Shown one piece after another: positions 29,963 through 43,852 of a stretch of 64,000 nucleotides of DNA. Every line of letters begins with the position of its first letter. Within the stretch, counting starts at the first letter, position 1. Source of the DNA: Lysobacteraceae bacterium NML93-0399 (GTDB lineage Bacteria > Pseudomonadota > Gammaproteobacteria > Xanthomonadales > Xanthomonadaceae). The DNA lies in the NCBI GenBank assembly GCA_002307375.1, contig NTJI01000003.1, positions 62,001 through 126,000 of the forward strand, in the 5' to 3' direction. Position numbers and translations under genes: made by a program. The notes beneath the pieces are model-generated. The model saw nothing but the letters and a program-made list of their open reading frames with translations, searched no databases and was not told the origin of the DNA.

Positions 29963-30002
29963 ACGCGAGGCGATCGCCTGCGGGATCGCCCCTGCGCCCG
30001 AC

Positions 30003-31418
<1,416 letters not shown>

Positions 31419-31600
31419 GTGACCGGCTCCGGAAAATCGGGGAAGACCGCGGCCCGCGGACGCGGGGCATCGATGAGGTGATCTTCCGGCGAAGGCCGTG
31501 TGCGTGGCGCGTTGGAACGACGGCGGAACGGGGGAAGATCCGGCTGGCGGAAGGCGCTGGCGTCGTGCGGATCAGGATACGCGAGGCGGCCGCAGGCTAA

Positions 31601-33016
<1,416 letters not shown>

Positions 33017-33037
33017 CGTTCGGCACCGGGACGCGAC

Positions 33038-33442
33038 ATGGACCTGCTGGTCAATCTCGACGTCCCGGACCTCGCCCGCGCCGAGGCGCTGTATGTCGAG
33101 GCGTTCGGCCTGACGGTCGAACGCCGCTTCGGCGACGCGGTGGTGGAGCTGACCGGCCTGCCGGTGCGGCTGTACCTGCTGCACAAGCCGGCCGGCAGCA
33201 TCGGCGCGGATATTGCGCCGCGTGACTACGCGCGGCACTGGTGTCCGGTGCATCTGGATGTCGTCGTCGACGATCTCGATGCGGCGCTGACGCGCGCGCA
33301 GGTCGCCGGATTCGTCTGCGAAGGCGACGTTCGCAACGAAGCCTTCGGACGCATCGTGCAACTGGCCGACCCCTTCGGGCACGGCTGGTGCCTCATCGAG
33401 TTCAGCGGCCGCGGTTACGACGCCATCGCCACGCGCACCTGA
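33038..33442 (+). CDS. VOC-superfamily (glyoxalase/bleomycin-resistance fold) protein
   Basis: 134 residues with two betaalphabetabetabeta modules: LVNLDVPDLARAEALYVEAF at the start and HLDVVVDDLDAALTRAQ in the middle, ending FGHGWCLIEFSGRGYD with a metal-ligand-like Glu. Single-domain VOC proteins bind small molecules or act as lyases, isomerases or resistance factors; no specific substrate is evident. The gene follows purB closely and may share its transcript. Confidence 0.75.
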   Translation: MDLLVNLDVPDLARAEALYVEAFGLTVERRFGDAVVELTGLPVRLYLLHKPAGSIGADIAPRDYARHWCPVHLDVVVDDLDAALTRAQVAGFVCEGDVRNEAFGRIVQLADPFGHGWCLIEFSGRGYDAIATRT

Positions 33443-33502
33443 TGCCCCCGCGGGCCGCGCAAGGCGACGCGGCCACCGGATTTTGGCGTAGGCTCCCCGC
33501 CC

Positions 33503-34717
33503 ATGAGCACACGCCCCCTCCCCTTCGAAATCGATGCCGCCCAGGCCGGCGGCCCGCTCGGCATGCCCGCCGAACAGTTCCTGCGCGACTACTGGCAGAA
33601 GCGTCCGCTGCTGATCCGCAACGCATTTCCGGAATTCGACTCCCCTTTGCAGCCCGAAGACCTCGCCGGCCTGGCCTGTGAGGAGATCGCGCTGTCGCGG
33701 CTGATCCGCCACGACCGCAGCCGTGATGGCTGGCAGGTCGAGACCGGCCCCTTCGACGAAGACCTGTTTCCCGGTCTGGGGGAGCGCGACTGGACGCTGC
33801 TGGTGCAGGACGTCGACAAGTGGGATGCCGATGTCGCCGCGCTGCTGCCGCAGTTCGCATTCCTGCCGCGCTGGCGTATCGACGACATCATGGTCAGCTT
33901 CGCCGCGACCGGCGGTTCGGTCGGCGCCCACGTCGACCAGTACGACGTATTCCTGCTGCAGGGCCAGGGTCACCGCCGCTGGCAGATCGACGCCTCCGAG
34001 GCGATGGGTCGCGGCGTGCCGCCGCAGGATTTCCGCGACGATGTCGAGCTGAAGCTGCTGCGCGAGTTCACGCCGACCCACGACTGGGTGCTCGGCCCCG
34101 GCGACATGCTCTATCTGCCGCCGATGGTGCCGCACCACGGTGTCGCCGAAGACCCCTGCCTGACGTTCTCGGTGGGCATGCGCGCGCCGTCGGTCAGCGA
34201 ACTGATGGGCGACTACGTCGACACGCTGGCTGCCGAAACCGACGAATCGGTGCGCTATCGCGATGCCGACCTGCAGCTGCCGGCCGACCCCTACGAGATC
34301 GACGACGGCGCGATGACGCGCGTGGTCGAGGCGATCGAGGCGATGCGGATGCAGGATCCCGAGCGGCTCGGCGACTGGTTCGGCAGCTTCATCACCGGCT
34401 ACCGCAATGCGCAGCAGGTCGTGGCCGGGGAAGCGCCGCCGCCGCGGATCGAACTCGAATGGCTGCTGTCGCAGGGCCAGGCGGCGCTGCAGCGCAATCC
34501 GTTCACGCGCATGGCCTGGCGCCGCGCGCACGACGGCGCGCGTCTGTTCGCTTCGGGCACCGCATGGCCGATGCCGGCGACTGATGCGCGCATGCTGGCC
34601 GCCTGCGCGCAACTCGACGGCGATGCCTACGGCGCGCTGTCGGAAGCCGCGCGCGAGGCGGTGCTCGAGCTGCTGGCCCAGGGCCATTACGTCCTCACGG
34701 AGCCCGACGCCGCATGA
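33503..34717 (+). CDS. roxA: Ribosomal oxygenase, 50S L16 arginine hydroxylase (RoxA/YcfD-like JmjC cupin)
   Basis: 404 residues. The Fe(II)/2-oxoglutarate site shows HxD at His143/Asp145 (GAHVDQYDVF) and the distal His211 in VPHHGVAED. A C-terminal winged-helix-like extension (about 260-404) matches YcfD, which dimerises through the middle region and hydroxylates an arginine of ribosomal protein L16. The sequence WQKRPLLIRNAFPEF is the typical N-terminal JmjC entry. The stop overlaps the next gene (ATGA). Confidence 0.9.
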   Translation: MSTRPLPFEIDAAQAGGPLGMPAEQFLRDYWQKRPLLIRNAFPEFDSPLQPEDLAGLACEEIALSRLIRHDRSRDGWQVETGPFDEDLFPGLGERDWTLLVQDVDKWDADVAALLPQFAFLPRWRIDDIMVSFAATGGSVGAHVDQYDVFLLQGQGHRRWQIDASEAMGRGVPPQDFRDDVELKLLREFTPTHDWVLGPGDMLYLPPMVPHHGVAEDPCLTFSVGMRAPSVSELMGDYVDTLAAETDESVRYRDADLQLPADPYEIDDGAMTRVVEAIEAMRMQDPERLGDWFGSFITGYRNAQQVVAGEAPPPRIELEWLLSQGQAALQRNPFTRMAWRRAHDGARLFASGTAWPMPATDARMLAACAQLDGDAYGALSEAAREAVLELLAQGHYVLTEPDAA

Positions 34718-35625
34718 GCGGCGCGGCGCCGGTCACGGTGCAGGTCGTCGTCGATGCCGACGATCTCGCTGTCGCGCACGCCCTGCGCACCCGCGTCTTC
34801 GTCGACGAACAGGGCGTGCCGCCCGAACTCGAACGTGACGCGCTCGATGCGGTCAGCACCCATGTGCTGGCGCGCGATGCCGCAGGCACCGTCGTCGGCG
34901 CAGGTCGCCTGACGCCCGATGGCCGCATCGGCCGGCTCGCGGTGCACGCCGATCATCGCGGCCGCGGCGTTGGCGCTGCGATGCTCGACACCCTGCTCGA
35001 CGCGGCGCGCCGGTCAGGCCTGCGCCAGACCTGGCTGCACGCGCAGTTGCAGGCCATGTCGCTGTACGCCCGCGCCGGCTTCGTCGCCGAAGGGCCGGTG
35101 TTCGAAGAGGCCGGCATTCGCCACCGCACGATGCGCCGGACCGCCGCGGCAACATTCCCGGTGGACGACCTCGACCATGCCGTCGATGCGACGGTGACGC
35201 TGGTGGCCTGCGCCCGTCGCGCCCTGTGGCTGCGTACCCGCGATCTCGATCCGGGGCTCTACGACCATCCCGATGTCCTCGCGGCATTGCGCGGTTTCGC
35301 CACCGGCCGCCGTGGCGCACAGGTGCAGATCCTGCTGCACGATCCGCTCACCGTGCAGCGTCGCGGCTCGGCCCTGCTGGCGCTGTCGCAGCGGCTGAGC
35401 AGCGCATTCGCGATCCGCGCGGTGGAAGACCCGGTCGATCGCGAGTTCGCCGGCGCCTTTCTCGCCAACGATGTCGGCGGCTTCCATGTCCGCACGCTGG
35501 GCCACCGGCTCGACGGCGAGGCGGCCACCGACCTGCCCGGTCGCGCGCGCCAGCTGGCGCAGCAGTTCGCGCCGGTGTGGGAGCGTTCACGCGTGTGCAG
35601 CGAGTTCCGCGCACTGGGCATCTAG
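34714..35625 (+). CDS. GNAT acetyltransferase with an additional C-terminal domain
   Basis: 303 residues. Residues 1-145 are a GNAT domain: RTRVFVDEQGVP, GRLAVHADHRGRGVGAAML (acetyl-CoA loop RGRGVG) and LYARAGF. Residues about 155-303 form a separate alpha/beta domain (VQILLHDPL, FAIRAVEDP, DVGGFHVRTLGH) that I cannot name with confidence; it resembles DUF7931-type or phospholipase-D-like domains. It overlaps roxA by 4 bases, suggesting a linked role in modifying translation components, which is inference. Confidence 0.82.
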   Translation: MSGAAPVTVQVVVDADDLAVAHALRTRVFVDEQGVPPELERDALDAVSTHVLARDAAGTVVGAGRLTPDGRIGRLAVHADHRGRGVGAAMLDTLLDAARRSGLRQTWLHAQLQAMSLYARAGFVAEGPVFEEAGIRHRTMRRTAAATFPVDDLDHAVDATVTLVACARRALWLRTRDLDPGLYDHPDVLAALRGFATGRRGAQVQILLHDPLTVQRRGSALLALSQRLSSAFAIRAVEDPVDREFAGAFLANDVGGFHVRTLGHRLDGEAATDLPGRARQLAQQFAPVWERSRVCSEFRALGI

Positions 35626-35818
35626 CGCGGCGTCGCACCGACGTGGTGTCCACGCGCCGGGATGCATCGTTCGCCTGGCCGCACCGGCGTCATGGTGCAT
35701 CGCGGCGAACGACGCGCGTATACTGTTGAACGTCGTTTCGCGCCAGATCCGACCTGTTTTTCCGGTCATTCTGCCGGGTGCGGCCCCGCCCCTTCCCAAA
35801 GAGTCCGAATCACCCGAC

Positions 35819-38659
35819 GTGGACAGTCTCCTGAAGCAGTTTGCGCAGTCCTCCCAGTTCGGCGCCAATGCCGCCTTTATCGAAGATCTGTACGAGCAGT
35901 ATCTCGTCGATCCCGACAGCGTCGGGACGGACTGGAAACGGTGGTTCGATGCCTTCAAGGGCCGCGAGGCCGGAGATGTGCCGCACTCCGCGGTGCTGTC
36001 TTCGGTCGCCGAAGCCGGACGCAAGGCGGCACGCGGCGTGGTCGCCGCGCAGGCGGGCGGCTCGGGCGACGAACGCGAACGCCATGTCGGCAGGCTGATC
36101 ACCGCCTACCGCTCGCGCGGCCACCTCGGCGCCCGCCTCGACCCGCTCGATCTCTCGCCGCCGGTCAACCCGCCCGATCTCGGCCTGCCCTTCCACCAGC
36201 TCACCGATGCCGATCTCGACGACGAGTTCAGCACCGGCGGCGTGGGCGGCCAGCCGCGCATGAAGCTGCGCGACCTGCTCGCGTTGCTCAAGACCACCTA
36301 CTCCAGCCAGATCGGCGCGGAGTTCATGCACATTCCGGATTTCGAACAGCGCAGCTGGTTGTATCAGCGCCTGGAGAAGGCCGGTGGCCGCTTCGCGCGC
36401 AGCGAGACGGAAAAGAAGCGCATCCTCGAGCGGCTCACCGCCGCCGAAGGTCTCGAGCGCTACCTGCACACCAAGTACGTCGGCCAGAAGCGCTTTTCGC
36501 TCGAAGGCGGCGATGCGCTGATTCCGCTGCTCGACAGCGTGATCCAGCGCGCCGGCAAGGAAGGCGTCAAGGACATCGTGATCGGCATGGCCCACCGCGG
36601 CCGCCTCAACGTGCTGGTCAATACGCTCGGCAAGAACCCGCGCAAGCTCTTCGACGAGTTCGAGGGCAAGTTCGACCACCACGACAACGATCGCGCCCAC
36701 ACCGGCGACGTGAAGTACCACATGGGCTTCTCGGCCGATCTGGCCACGCCCGGCGGCGCTGTCCACCTGGCGCTGGCGTTCAACCCCTCGCACCTCGAGA
36801 TCGTCAATCCGGTGGTTGCCGGCAGCGTCCGTTCGCGCCAGCACCGCCGCCGCGACACCGAGCGCAAGGTCGTGCTGCCGGTGCTGCTGCACGGCGACGC
36901 GGCATTCGCCGGCCAAGGCGTGAACATGGAGCTGTTCCAGATGTCGCAGGCCCGCGGCTTCGCGGTCGGCGGCACGGTGCACGTGGTCATCAACAACCAG
37001 GTCGGCTTCACCACCAGCGACCTGCAGGACTCGCGCTCCACGCTCTACTGCACCGACGTGGCCAAGATGGTCGGCGCGCCGATCCTGCACGTGAATGCCG
37101 ACGATCCGGAAGCGGTCGTGTTCTGCGCCGAACTCGCCTACGACTTCCGCCAGCAGTTCGGCAAGGACGTGGTCATCGACCTGGTCTGCTACCGCCGCCA
37201 CGGCCACAACGAGGCCGATGAGCCGGCCGCGACCCAGCCGCTGATGTACCAGGTGATCCGCAAGCACAAGACCCCGCGCGAGCTCTACACCGCGCAGCTG
37301 GTGTCCGAAGGCGTGCTCACCGAAGACGCGGCCAAGGCCATCGTCGACGGCTATCGCAACAAGCTCGATGCCGGCGAAGTCACGGTGGAACTGGCCGACA
37401 GCAAGCCGAGCGATTACGAGCTCACGATCGACTGGGATCCGTATCTGGCCGGCCGCCTGACCGACACGCTCGACACCACCGTGTCGGTCGACAAGCTCAA
37501 AGCGCTGGCGACGCAGATCACCACCCTGCCCGAGTCGCTGAGCCTGCAGGCGCGCGTTGCCAAGATCTACGACGACCGCCGCAAGATGGCCGCCGGCGAG
37601 ATTCCGGGCGACTGGGGCTTTGCCGAGAACCTCGCCTACGCCACCCTGCTCGATGCCGGCAATCGCCTGCGCCTGGTCGGCCAGGATTCGGGCCGCGGCA
37701 CGTTCTTCCATCGCCACGCGGTGCTGCACGACCAGAAGACCGGCGACAACTACATGCCGCTGCGCGAACTGGTGCAGAACCCGGAAGACGCGACGATCAT
37801 CGACTCGCTGCTCAGCGAAGAAGCGGTCATGGCCTTCGAGTACGGCTACGCGTCGTCCGAGCCGGGCACGCTGTGCATCTGGGAAGGCCAGTTCGGCGAC
37901 TTCGCCAACGGCGCCCAGGTCGTGATCGACCAGTTCCTGTCGTCGGGCGAGGCCAAGTGGGAGCGCCTGTGCGGTCTGGCGCTGTTCCTGCCGCACGGCT
38001 ACGAGGGCCAGGGCCCCGAGCACAGCTCGGCGCGTCTGGAGCGCTTCCTGCAGCTGTGCGCGCTCGACAACATGATGGTCTGCGTGCCGACCACGCCGGC
38101 GCAGGCCTTCCACATGATCCGCCGCCAGCTGTGCATGACCACGCGCAAGCCGCTGGTCGTCATGACGCCGAAGTCGCTGCTGCGCCACAAGCTGGCCGTC
38201 TCGACGCTCGAGGAACTGGCCAATGGCGAGTTCCAGCACCTGATCCCCGACGACGCTGCCGACCCGAAGAAGGTCAAGCGCGTGGTCGTGTGCTCGGGCA
38301 AGGTCTACTACGACCTGCTCGAAGAGTCGCGCAAGCAGGAACTGGACAACGTCGCGCTCGTCCGCGTGGAGCAGCTCTACCCGTTCCCGCGCGAACTGCT
38401 GACCGCCGAGCTCAAGCGCTTCTCCAAGGCCACCGAGGTTGTCTGGTGCCAGGAAGAACCGCAAAACCAGGGCGCGTGGTACCAGATCAAGCACCACCTC
38501 GAGTATTGCTCGGGCGCGAAGCAGTCGCTGCACTACGCCGGTCGTTCGCGCTCGCCCTCGCCTGCCGTCGGTCACTTCAACGATCACGTCGCCGAGCAGC
38601 AACAACTCATCGCCGATGCGCTGGTCAACGATCTCGCCGGCAAGGTCCTGGCCGAGTAA
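35819..38659 (+). CDS. sucA: 2-oxoglutarate dehydrogenase E1 component
   Basis: 946 residues from GTG 35819, giving the familiar N-terminus DSLLKQFAQSSQFG. The frame is open far upstream, but this start matches the family length. It contains AHRGRLNVLVN, the TPP-binding motif region with VVINNQVGFTTS, the YRRHGHNEADEP segment, GQDSGRGTFFHRHAV and LPHGYEGQGPEHSSAR. It decarboxylates 2-oxoglutarate and passes the succinyl group to the lipoyl E2. It is first gene of the sucA-sucB-lpdA cluster. Confidence 0.95.
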   Translation: MDSLLKQFAQSSQFGANAAFIEDLYEQYLVDPDSVGTDWKRWFDAFKGREAGDVPHSAVLSSVAEAGRKAARGVVAAQAGGSGDERERHVGRLITAYRSRGHLGARLDPLDLSPPVNPPDLGLPFHQLTDADLDDEFSTGGVGGQPRMKLRDLLALLKTTYSSQIGAEFMHIPDFEQRSWLYQRLEKAGGRFARSETEKKRILERLTAAEGLERYLHTKYVGQKRFSLEGGDALIPLLDSVIQRAGKEGVKDIVIGMAHRGRLNVLVNTLGKNPRKLFDEFEGKFDHHDNDRAHTGDVKYHMGFSADLATPGGAVHLALAFNPSHLEIVNPVVAGSVRSRQHRRRDTERKVVLPVLLHGDAAFAGQGVNMELFQMSQARGFAVGGTVHVVINNQVGFTTSDLQDSRSTLYCTDVAKMVGAPILHVNADDPEAVVFCAELAYDFRQQFGKDVVIDLVCYRRHGHNEADEPAATQPLMYQVIRKHKTPRELYTAQLVSEGVLTEDAAKAIVDGYRNKLDAGEVTVELADSKPSDYELTIDWDPYLAGRLTDTLDTTVSVDKLKALATQITTLPESLSLQARVAKIYDDRRKMAAGEIPGDWGFAENLAYATLLDAGNRLRLVGQDSGRGTFFHRHAVLHDQKTGDNYMPLRELVQNPEDATIIDSLLSEEAVMAFEYGYASSEPGTLCIWEGQFGDFANGAQVVIDQFLSSGEAKWERLCGLALFLPHGYEGQGPEHSSARLERFLQLCALDNMMVCVPTTPAQAFHMIRRQLCMTTRKPLVVMTPKSLLRHKLAVSTLEELANGEFQHLIPDDAADPKKVKRVVVCSGKVYYDLLEESRKQELDNVALVRVEQLYPFPRELLTAELKRFSKATEVVWCQEEPQNQGAWYQIKHHLEYCSGAKQSLHYAGRSRSPSPAVGHFNDHVAEQQQLIADALVNDLAGKVLAE

Positions 38660-38713
38660 TCGCGCCGCACTCCCGTTCTCATTCCCACATTCAACGCTTT
38701 TCCAGGAAGCCAC

Positions 38714-39949
38714 ATGGCCACTGAAATCAAAGTCCCGGTCCTTCCCGAATCCGTCTCCGACGCGACCATCGCCACCTGGCACAAGAAGGCCGGCGATGCG
38801 GTCAAGCGCGACGAGAACATCGTCGACCTGGAGACCGACAAGGTCGTCCTCGAAGTGCCCTCGACCGTCGACGGCGTGATCCGCGAGATCAAGTTCGAGG
38901 AAGGCGCGACGGTCAACAGCCAGCAGGTCATCGCGATCATCGAGGAAGGCGTCGCCGCCGAAGCACCGGCCGCCGAATCGGGCAACCAGGACAAGCAGGC
39001 GCCGGCCGCCGGCGCCGAGGAAGTGCAGCCCAAGGCGGAGGCCAAGCAGGCCGACGACAAGGCGCCGTCCTCGACCAAGCCGCAGGCTTCGGGCAAGAAC
39101 GACAATCTGCCGCCGGGCGCGCGCTTCACTGCCGAGACCAAGGGCATCGATGCCTCGCAGGTCGAAGGCACCGGGCGCCGTGGCGCCGTCACCAAGGAAG
39201 ACCTGCTCAACTACGCCTCGGGCAAGACCAAGGGCGTTTCGGGCGGTGCACGTCCGGAAGAGCGCGTGCCGATGACCCGCATCCGCAAGACCATCGCGGC
39301 GCGCCTGATGCAGTCGAAGGAATCGATCGCGATGCTGACCTCGTTCAACGAGGTCAACCTGGGCAAGGTGATGGCGCTGCGCAAGGAACTGGGCGAACAG
39401 TTCCAGAAGGACCACGGCATCAAGCTCGGCTTCATGAGCTTCTTCGCCAAGGCCGCCGCCAATGCACTGGTCAAGTACCCGGTGATCAACGCTTCGGTCG
39501 ACGGCACCGACATCATCTATCACGGCTACGCCGACATCTCGGTCGCCATCTCGACCGATCGCGGTCTGGTGACGCCGGTGCTGCGCAACGTCGAGCGCCA
39601 GTCCTTCGCCGAGATCGAACAGGGCATCGCCGACTACGCCAAGAAGGCGCGCGATGGCAAGCTGGGCCTGGACGATCTGCAGGGCGGCACGTTCACGATC
39701 ACCAACGGCGGCACCTTCGGCTCGCTGATGTCGACGCCGATCGTCAACCCGCCGCAGTCGGCGATCCTGGGCATGCACGCCATCAAGGAGCGCGCCATCG
39801 TGGAGAACGGCCAGGTGATCGCCGCGCCGATGATGTACCTCGCGCTGTCCTACGACCACCGCATCATCGACGGCAAGGAAGCGGTGCTGTTCCTGGTCGA
39901 CATCAAGAACCAGCTCGAGAATCCGCACCGCATGCTGCTCGGGATGTAA
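38714..39949 (+). CDS. sucB: 2-oxoglutarate dehydrogenase E2, dihydrolipoyllysine succinyltransferase
   Basis: 411 residues. The lipoyl domain has its attachment Lys43 in [10 protein letters not shown]. An Ala/Pro/Glu/Lys-rich linker follows, then the E3/E1-binding domain ([28 protein letters not shown]) and the catalytic domain ending SYDHRIIDG with catalytic His382 and Asp386. It transfers succinyl to CoA. It lies 54 bases after sucA. Confidence 0.95.
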   Translation: MATEIKVPVLPESVSDATIATWHKKAGDAVKRDENIVDLETDKVVLEVPSTVDGVIREIKFEEGATVNSQQVIAIIEEGVAAEAPAAESGNQDKQAPAAGAEEVQPKAEAKQADDKAPSSTKPQASGKNDNLPPGARFTAETKGIDASQVEGTGRRGAVTKEDLLNYASGKTKGVSGGARPEERVPMTRIRKTIAARLMQSKESIAMLTSFNEVNLGKVMALRKELGEQFQKDHGIKLGFMSFFAKAAANALVKYPVINASVDGTDIIYHGYADISVAISTDRGLVTPVLRNVERQSFAEIEQGIADYAKKARDGKLGLDDLQGGTFTITNGGTFGSLMSTPIVNPPQSAILGMHAIKERAIVENGQVIAAPMMYLALSYDHRIIDGKEAVLFLVDIKNQLENPHRMLLGM

Positions 39950-39958
39950 GGCCGTGCC

Positions 39959-40057
39959 GTGATTGGTGATTCGTGATTGGTGATTCGTAACAGCGGGTCA
40001 CCTCACGAACCGGAGCTCTGCTCCTTCCAATCACGAATTACCAATCACGAATCACGT
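39959..40057. repeat. Fold-back element of GATTGGT/GATTCGT heptamers before lpdA
   Basis: The left arm 39961-39990 alternates GATTGGT and GATTCGT four times. The right arm 40027-40056 carries the inverse (CCAATCACGAATTACCAATC and so on). The imperfect arms enclose about 36 bases, so transcripts between sucB and lpdA can fold. Base composition differs sharply from the surrounding GC-rich coding DNA. Confidence 0.8.
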
Positions 40058-40059
40058 GA

Positions 40060-41511
<1,452 letters not shown>

Positions 41512-41519
41512 CGTTGGCC

Positions 41520-41643
41520 GTGATTGGTGATGTGTGATGGGTGATTCGTAAGAGCGCTGTCGCCACCAGTCACTGATCCCAGACGCCGGGCCATGCCCGG
41601 CGTTTGCCTTTCCGAATCACCAATCACCAATGACGAATCACGG
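41520..41643. repeat. Second GATTGGT heptamer fold-back, after lpdA
   Basis: The left arm about 41520-41550 (TGATTGGTGATGTGTGATGG then GTGATTCGTAAG) and right arm 41613-41643 (CGAATCACCAATCACCAATG then ACGAATCACGG) are inverted copies of the same heptamers that precede lpdA. A GC-rich terminator hairpin lies between the arms. The element ends 7 bases before the LOG-protein start. Confidence 0.8.
41583..41603 (+). terminator. Rho-independent terminator of the sucAB-lpdA cluster
   Basis: 9-bp perfect stem ACGCCGGGC/GCCCGGCGT with a 3-base loop followed by TTGCCTTTCC. It lies 72 bases after the lpdA stop. Confidence 0.7.
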
Positions 41644-41649
41644 CTCCCT

Positions 41650-42243
41650 ATGAAAAGCATCTGTGTCTATTGCGGTTCCAACGCCGGCAGCAAGCCCGTT
41701 TACGCCGAACGCGCGACCGCGCTGGGCGATCGCCTCGCGAGGGACGGCCTGCGCCTGGTCTACGGCGGCGGCAATGTCGGCCTGATGGGCACCGTCGCCA
41801 ATGCCGTGCTCGAGGCGGGTGGCGAAGTGACCGGCGTCATTCCGCAGCAGCTTGCCGACTGGGAAGTCGCGCACCGCGGCCTGACCGAACTCGAGGTCGT
41901 CGATTCGATGCACGCCCGCAAGATGCGCATGTTCGAACTGTCGGATGCCTTCGTCGCCCTGCCCGGCGGCTTCGGCACGATGGAAGAGATCTTCGAGATG
42001 CTGACCTGGCGCCAACTCGGCATCGGCAACAAGCCCTGCGCGTTTCTCGACATCGACGGTTTCTACGCGCCGCTGATCGGCATGATCGACCGCATGGTCG
42101 AAGAACGCTTCCTGCATCCCGACCAGCGCGCCGACCTGTGGTACGGCAGCGACATCGATCAGATGCTCGCGTGGATGCAGGCCTATACGCCGGCGCGCGC
42201 GGAAAAGTGGATCGACGAGAAACGCCGCAGCGCGTTGAAGTAG
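41650..42243 (+). CDS. LOG family protein (TIGR00730 Rossmann fold, nucleotide 5'-monophosphate phosphoribohydrolase type)
   Basis: 197 residues from ATG 41650. Key motifs are YCGSNAGSKPVYA, LVYGGGNVGLMG and the family signature PGGFGTMEE. LOG proteins hydrolyse nucleoside (cytokinin) monophosphates to free base and ribose phosphate; many bacterial ones act in nucleotide salvage or homeostasis. It is the only gene between the lpdA terminator and the response regulator and probably has its own promoter within the AT-richer repeat. Confidence 0.9.
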   Translation: MKSICVYCGSNAGSKPVYAERATALGDRLARDGLRLVYGGGNVGLMGTVANAVLEAGGEVTGVIPQQLADWEVAHRGLTELEVVDSMHARKMRMFELSDAFVALPGGFGTMEEIFEMLTWRQLGIGNKPCAFLDIDGFYAPLIGMIDRMVEERFLHPDQRADLWYGSDIDQMLAWMQAYTPARAEKWIDEKRRSALK

Positions 42244-42396
42244 AGGCTGCTGCCGCGCGGGCCGTGTGCAATGCGCAGTCGCCGCGCCGCGTCCTCGCGT
42301 CAGGCGCGGACTGTCGTCACGATTTGATCACGGCCACATAGGCGGCGTGCCGGGCGCCTCGCTAGAATCGCGTCTCGCAAGCAGGGGGAACACACG

Positions 42397-42780
42397 ATGG
42401 CACGCATTCTGATCGTCGACGACTCACCGTCGCAGCTGATGGGCATCCGACGCATCGTCGAGAAACTCGGCCATCAGGCACTGACCGCCGAGGATGGCCA
42501 GGCCGGTGTGGAAGCAGCCAAGCGCGAGCTTCCCGACCTGATCCTGATGGATGTCGTGATGCCCAACCTCAACGGGTTCCAGGCGACGCGTTCGATCACC
42601 CGCGAGCCGACGACCGCCCACATCCCGGTGATTCTGGTGACCACGAAAGACCAGAACACCGACCGCGTCTGGGGCATGCGTCAGGGTGCGAAGGCCTATC
42701 TCACCAAGCCTTTCAGCGAAGTCGAACTGTCCGAGGCCATCCTCAAGACGATCGGCGGCGGCGCACAGCCCGCCGCCTGA
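42397..42780 (+). CDS. Single-domain response regulator, PilH-like
   Basis: 127 residues, receiver domain only. The phosphoacceptor Asp52 is in LILMDVVMP, with acidic pair Asp8/Asp9 (VDDS), Thr82/83 and Lys104 (YLTKPF). MARILIVDDSPSQ and LNGFQATRSIT closely resemble P. aeruginosa PilH, a chemotaxis-like regulator of twitching motility. No kinase or pil gene is nearby, so assignment to the Pil-Chp system is by similarity only. A TAGAAT -10-like box lies at 42363-42368. Confidence 0.82.
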   Translation: MARILIVDDSPSQLMGIRRIVEKLGHQALTAEDGQAGVEAAKRELPDLILMDVVMPNLNGFQATRSITREPTTAHIPVILVTTKDQNTDRVWGMRQGAKAYLTKPFSEVELSEAILKTIGGGAQPAA

Positions 42781-42807
42781 GATCCGACGCCACGATCTTC
42801 GACGCGG

Positions 42808-43710
42808 TCAGGCCTTCTGCGCGGCAAACGCGTCGCGCAGCGCCTCATAGGCCGCGATCTGCTTCGCATCGCGTGCCACCGGCGCCTGGATTTCCAGTTC
42901 GACGAGCTGGTCGCCGTCCGGCGCCCCACCGTTGCCCGGCAGACCACGACCGCGCAGGCGCAACTTGCGCCCGGCTTCGGAGCTCGGCGGAATCTTCAAC
43001 TCAACGGGTCCGCCGAGCGTCGCCACGCTGAGCGTCGCGCCCAGCGCGGCGTCCCACGGGGCGATCGGCAGGGTGTGGATGATGTTGCGGCCGTCGACCT
43101 CGAAGTCCGGGTGCGCTGCGTATTCGATTTCCAGCAACAGGTCACCGCCCTGCTGGCCCTGTCGCGGCAGACGCACGATCTGGCCGGGACGGATCCCGCG
43201 CGGAATCTTCACCTCGAACGTCTTGCCCAGTACCGGTACGCGCACGCTGTCACCGCGATAGATTGTCTCCAGCGTCACCGCCAGTCGTGCGCGCGTGTCG
43301 CCGCGCGGCTGCGGACCGCCACGCCCCGGACCACCCGAGTAGCCCGCGCCGGCCCGACGGCCGAACATCTGCTCGAAGAAGTCACTGAAGCCGCCGCCCG
43401 CGCCACCACTGGCGAAAATCTCGTCGAAATCGACGCCCCCCGGGCCGCCGCCGAAGCCACCAGGCGGCGGTTGCACATCATCGCCGGGCCGGTAACCGCG
43501 CGCGCGCAGGCCGTCGTAGGCCTTGCGCTTCTCGGGATCACGCAGCGCCTCGTAGGCCTCGTTGACCGATTTGAAGGTGTCTTCCGCGCCCGGCTCCTTG
43601 CTGACGTCGGGGTGGTACTTGCGCGCCAGGCGCCGATACGCGGTCTTGATCTCGGCGTCGCCCGCGTTGGGCTCCACGCCGAGAATTCCGTAGTAATCCT
43701 TGAACTGCAT
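42808..43710 (-). CDS. cbpA: DnaJ-family co-chaperone, CbpA-like
   Basis: 300 residues. J domain at 1-70 (DYYGILGVEPNAGDAEIKTA, HPD in ARKYHPDVS), Gly/Phe-rich linker (about 78-130), then two C-terminal peptide-binding domains (LGKTFEVKIPRGIRPGQIVR, LRLRGRGLPG). There is no zinc-finger domain, so it is CbpA/class-B type and not DnaJ. It stimulates DnaK. It lies downstream of the Hsp20 gene on the same strand, a protein-quality pair. Confidence 0.9.
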   Translation of the reverse strand: MQFKDYYGILGVEPNAGDAEIKTAYRRLARKYHPDVSKEPGAEDTFKSVNEAYEALRDPEKRKAYDGLRARGYRPGDDVQPPPGGFGGGPGGVDFDEIFASGGAGGGFSDFFEQMFGRRAGAGYSGGPGRGGPQPRGDTRARLAVTLETIYRGDSVRVPVLGKTFEVKIPRGIRPGQIVRLPRQGQQGGDLLLEIEYAAHPDFEVDGRNIIHTLPIAPWDAALGATLSVATLGGPVELKIPPSSEAGRKLRLRGRGLPGNGGAPDGDQLVELEIQAPVARDAKQIAAYEALRDAFAAQKA

Positions 43711-43777
43711 CTGCGAATGTCCGATGCGGGCAGCGCGCCCGCGAGCAATGAAACGCCGGAGGAGGTTCGCCGAAATG

Positions 43778-43810
43778 GCGCCGGCCCGCAGGATACCTGC
43801 AGGCCGGCGC
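43778..43810 (-). terminator. Hairpin between hsp20 and cbpA
   Basis: Arms GCGCCGGCC (43778-43786) and GGCCGGCGC (43802-43810) with an inner GCAGG/CCTGC stem give a 14-bp stem with one mismatch. It lies 43-75 bases past the hsp20 stop and is followed on the minus strand by CATTTC, a short U-run. It may terminate or attenuate read-through into cbpA. Confidence 0.55.
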
Positions 43811-43852
43811 GGCGTCGTGTCCGTTGGCTCAAGCGCGGCCAACGGACGGCGG

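Larger units (their letters stand above)
29561..30002. other. Gene-free region carrying three REP-type units
   Basis: Between the last YtrA-operon gene and fumC (convergent). It holds two degenerate and one perfect REP unit (separate entries) and no credible gene. Confidence 0.75.

Noticed and set aside
35810-39928. 1372-codon open frame on the minus strand
   Set aside because: Antisense to sucA and sucB; low-complexity shadow of third-position GC bias.
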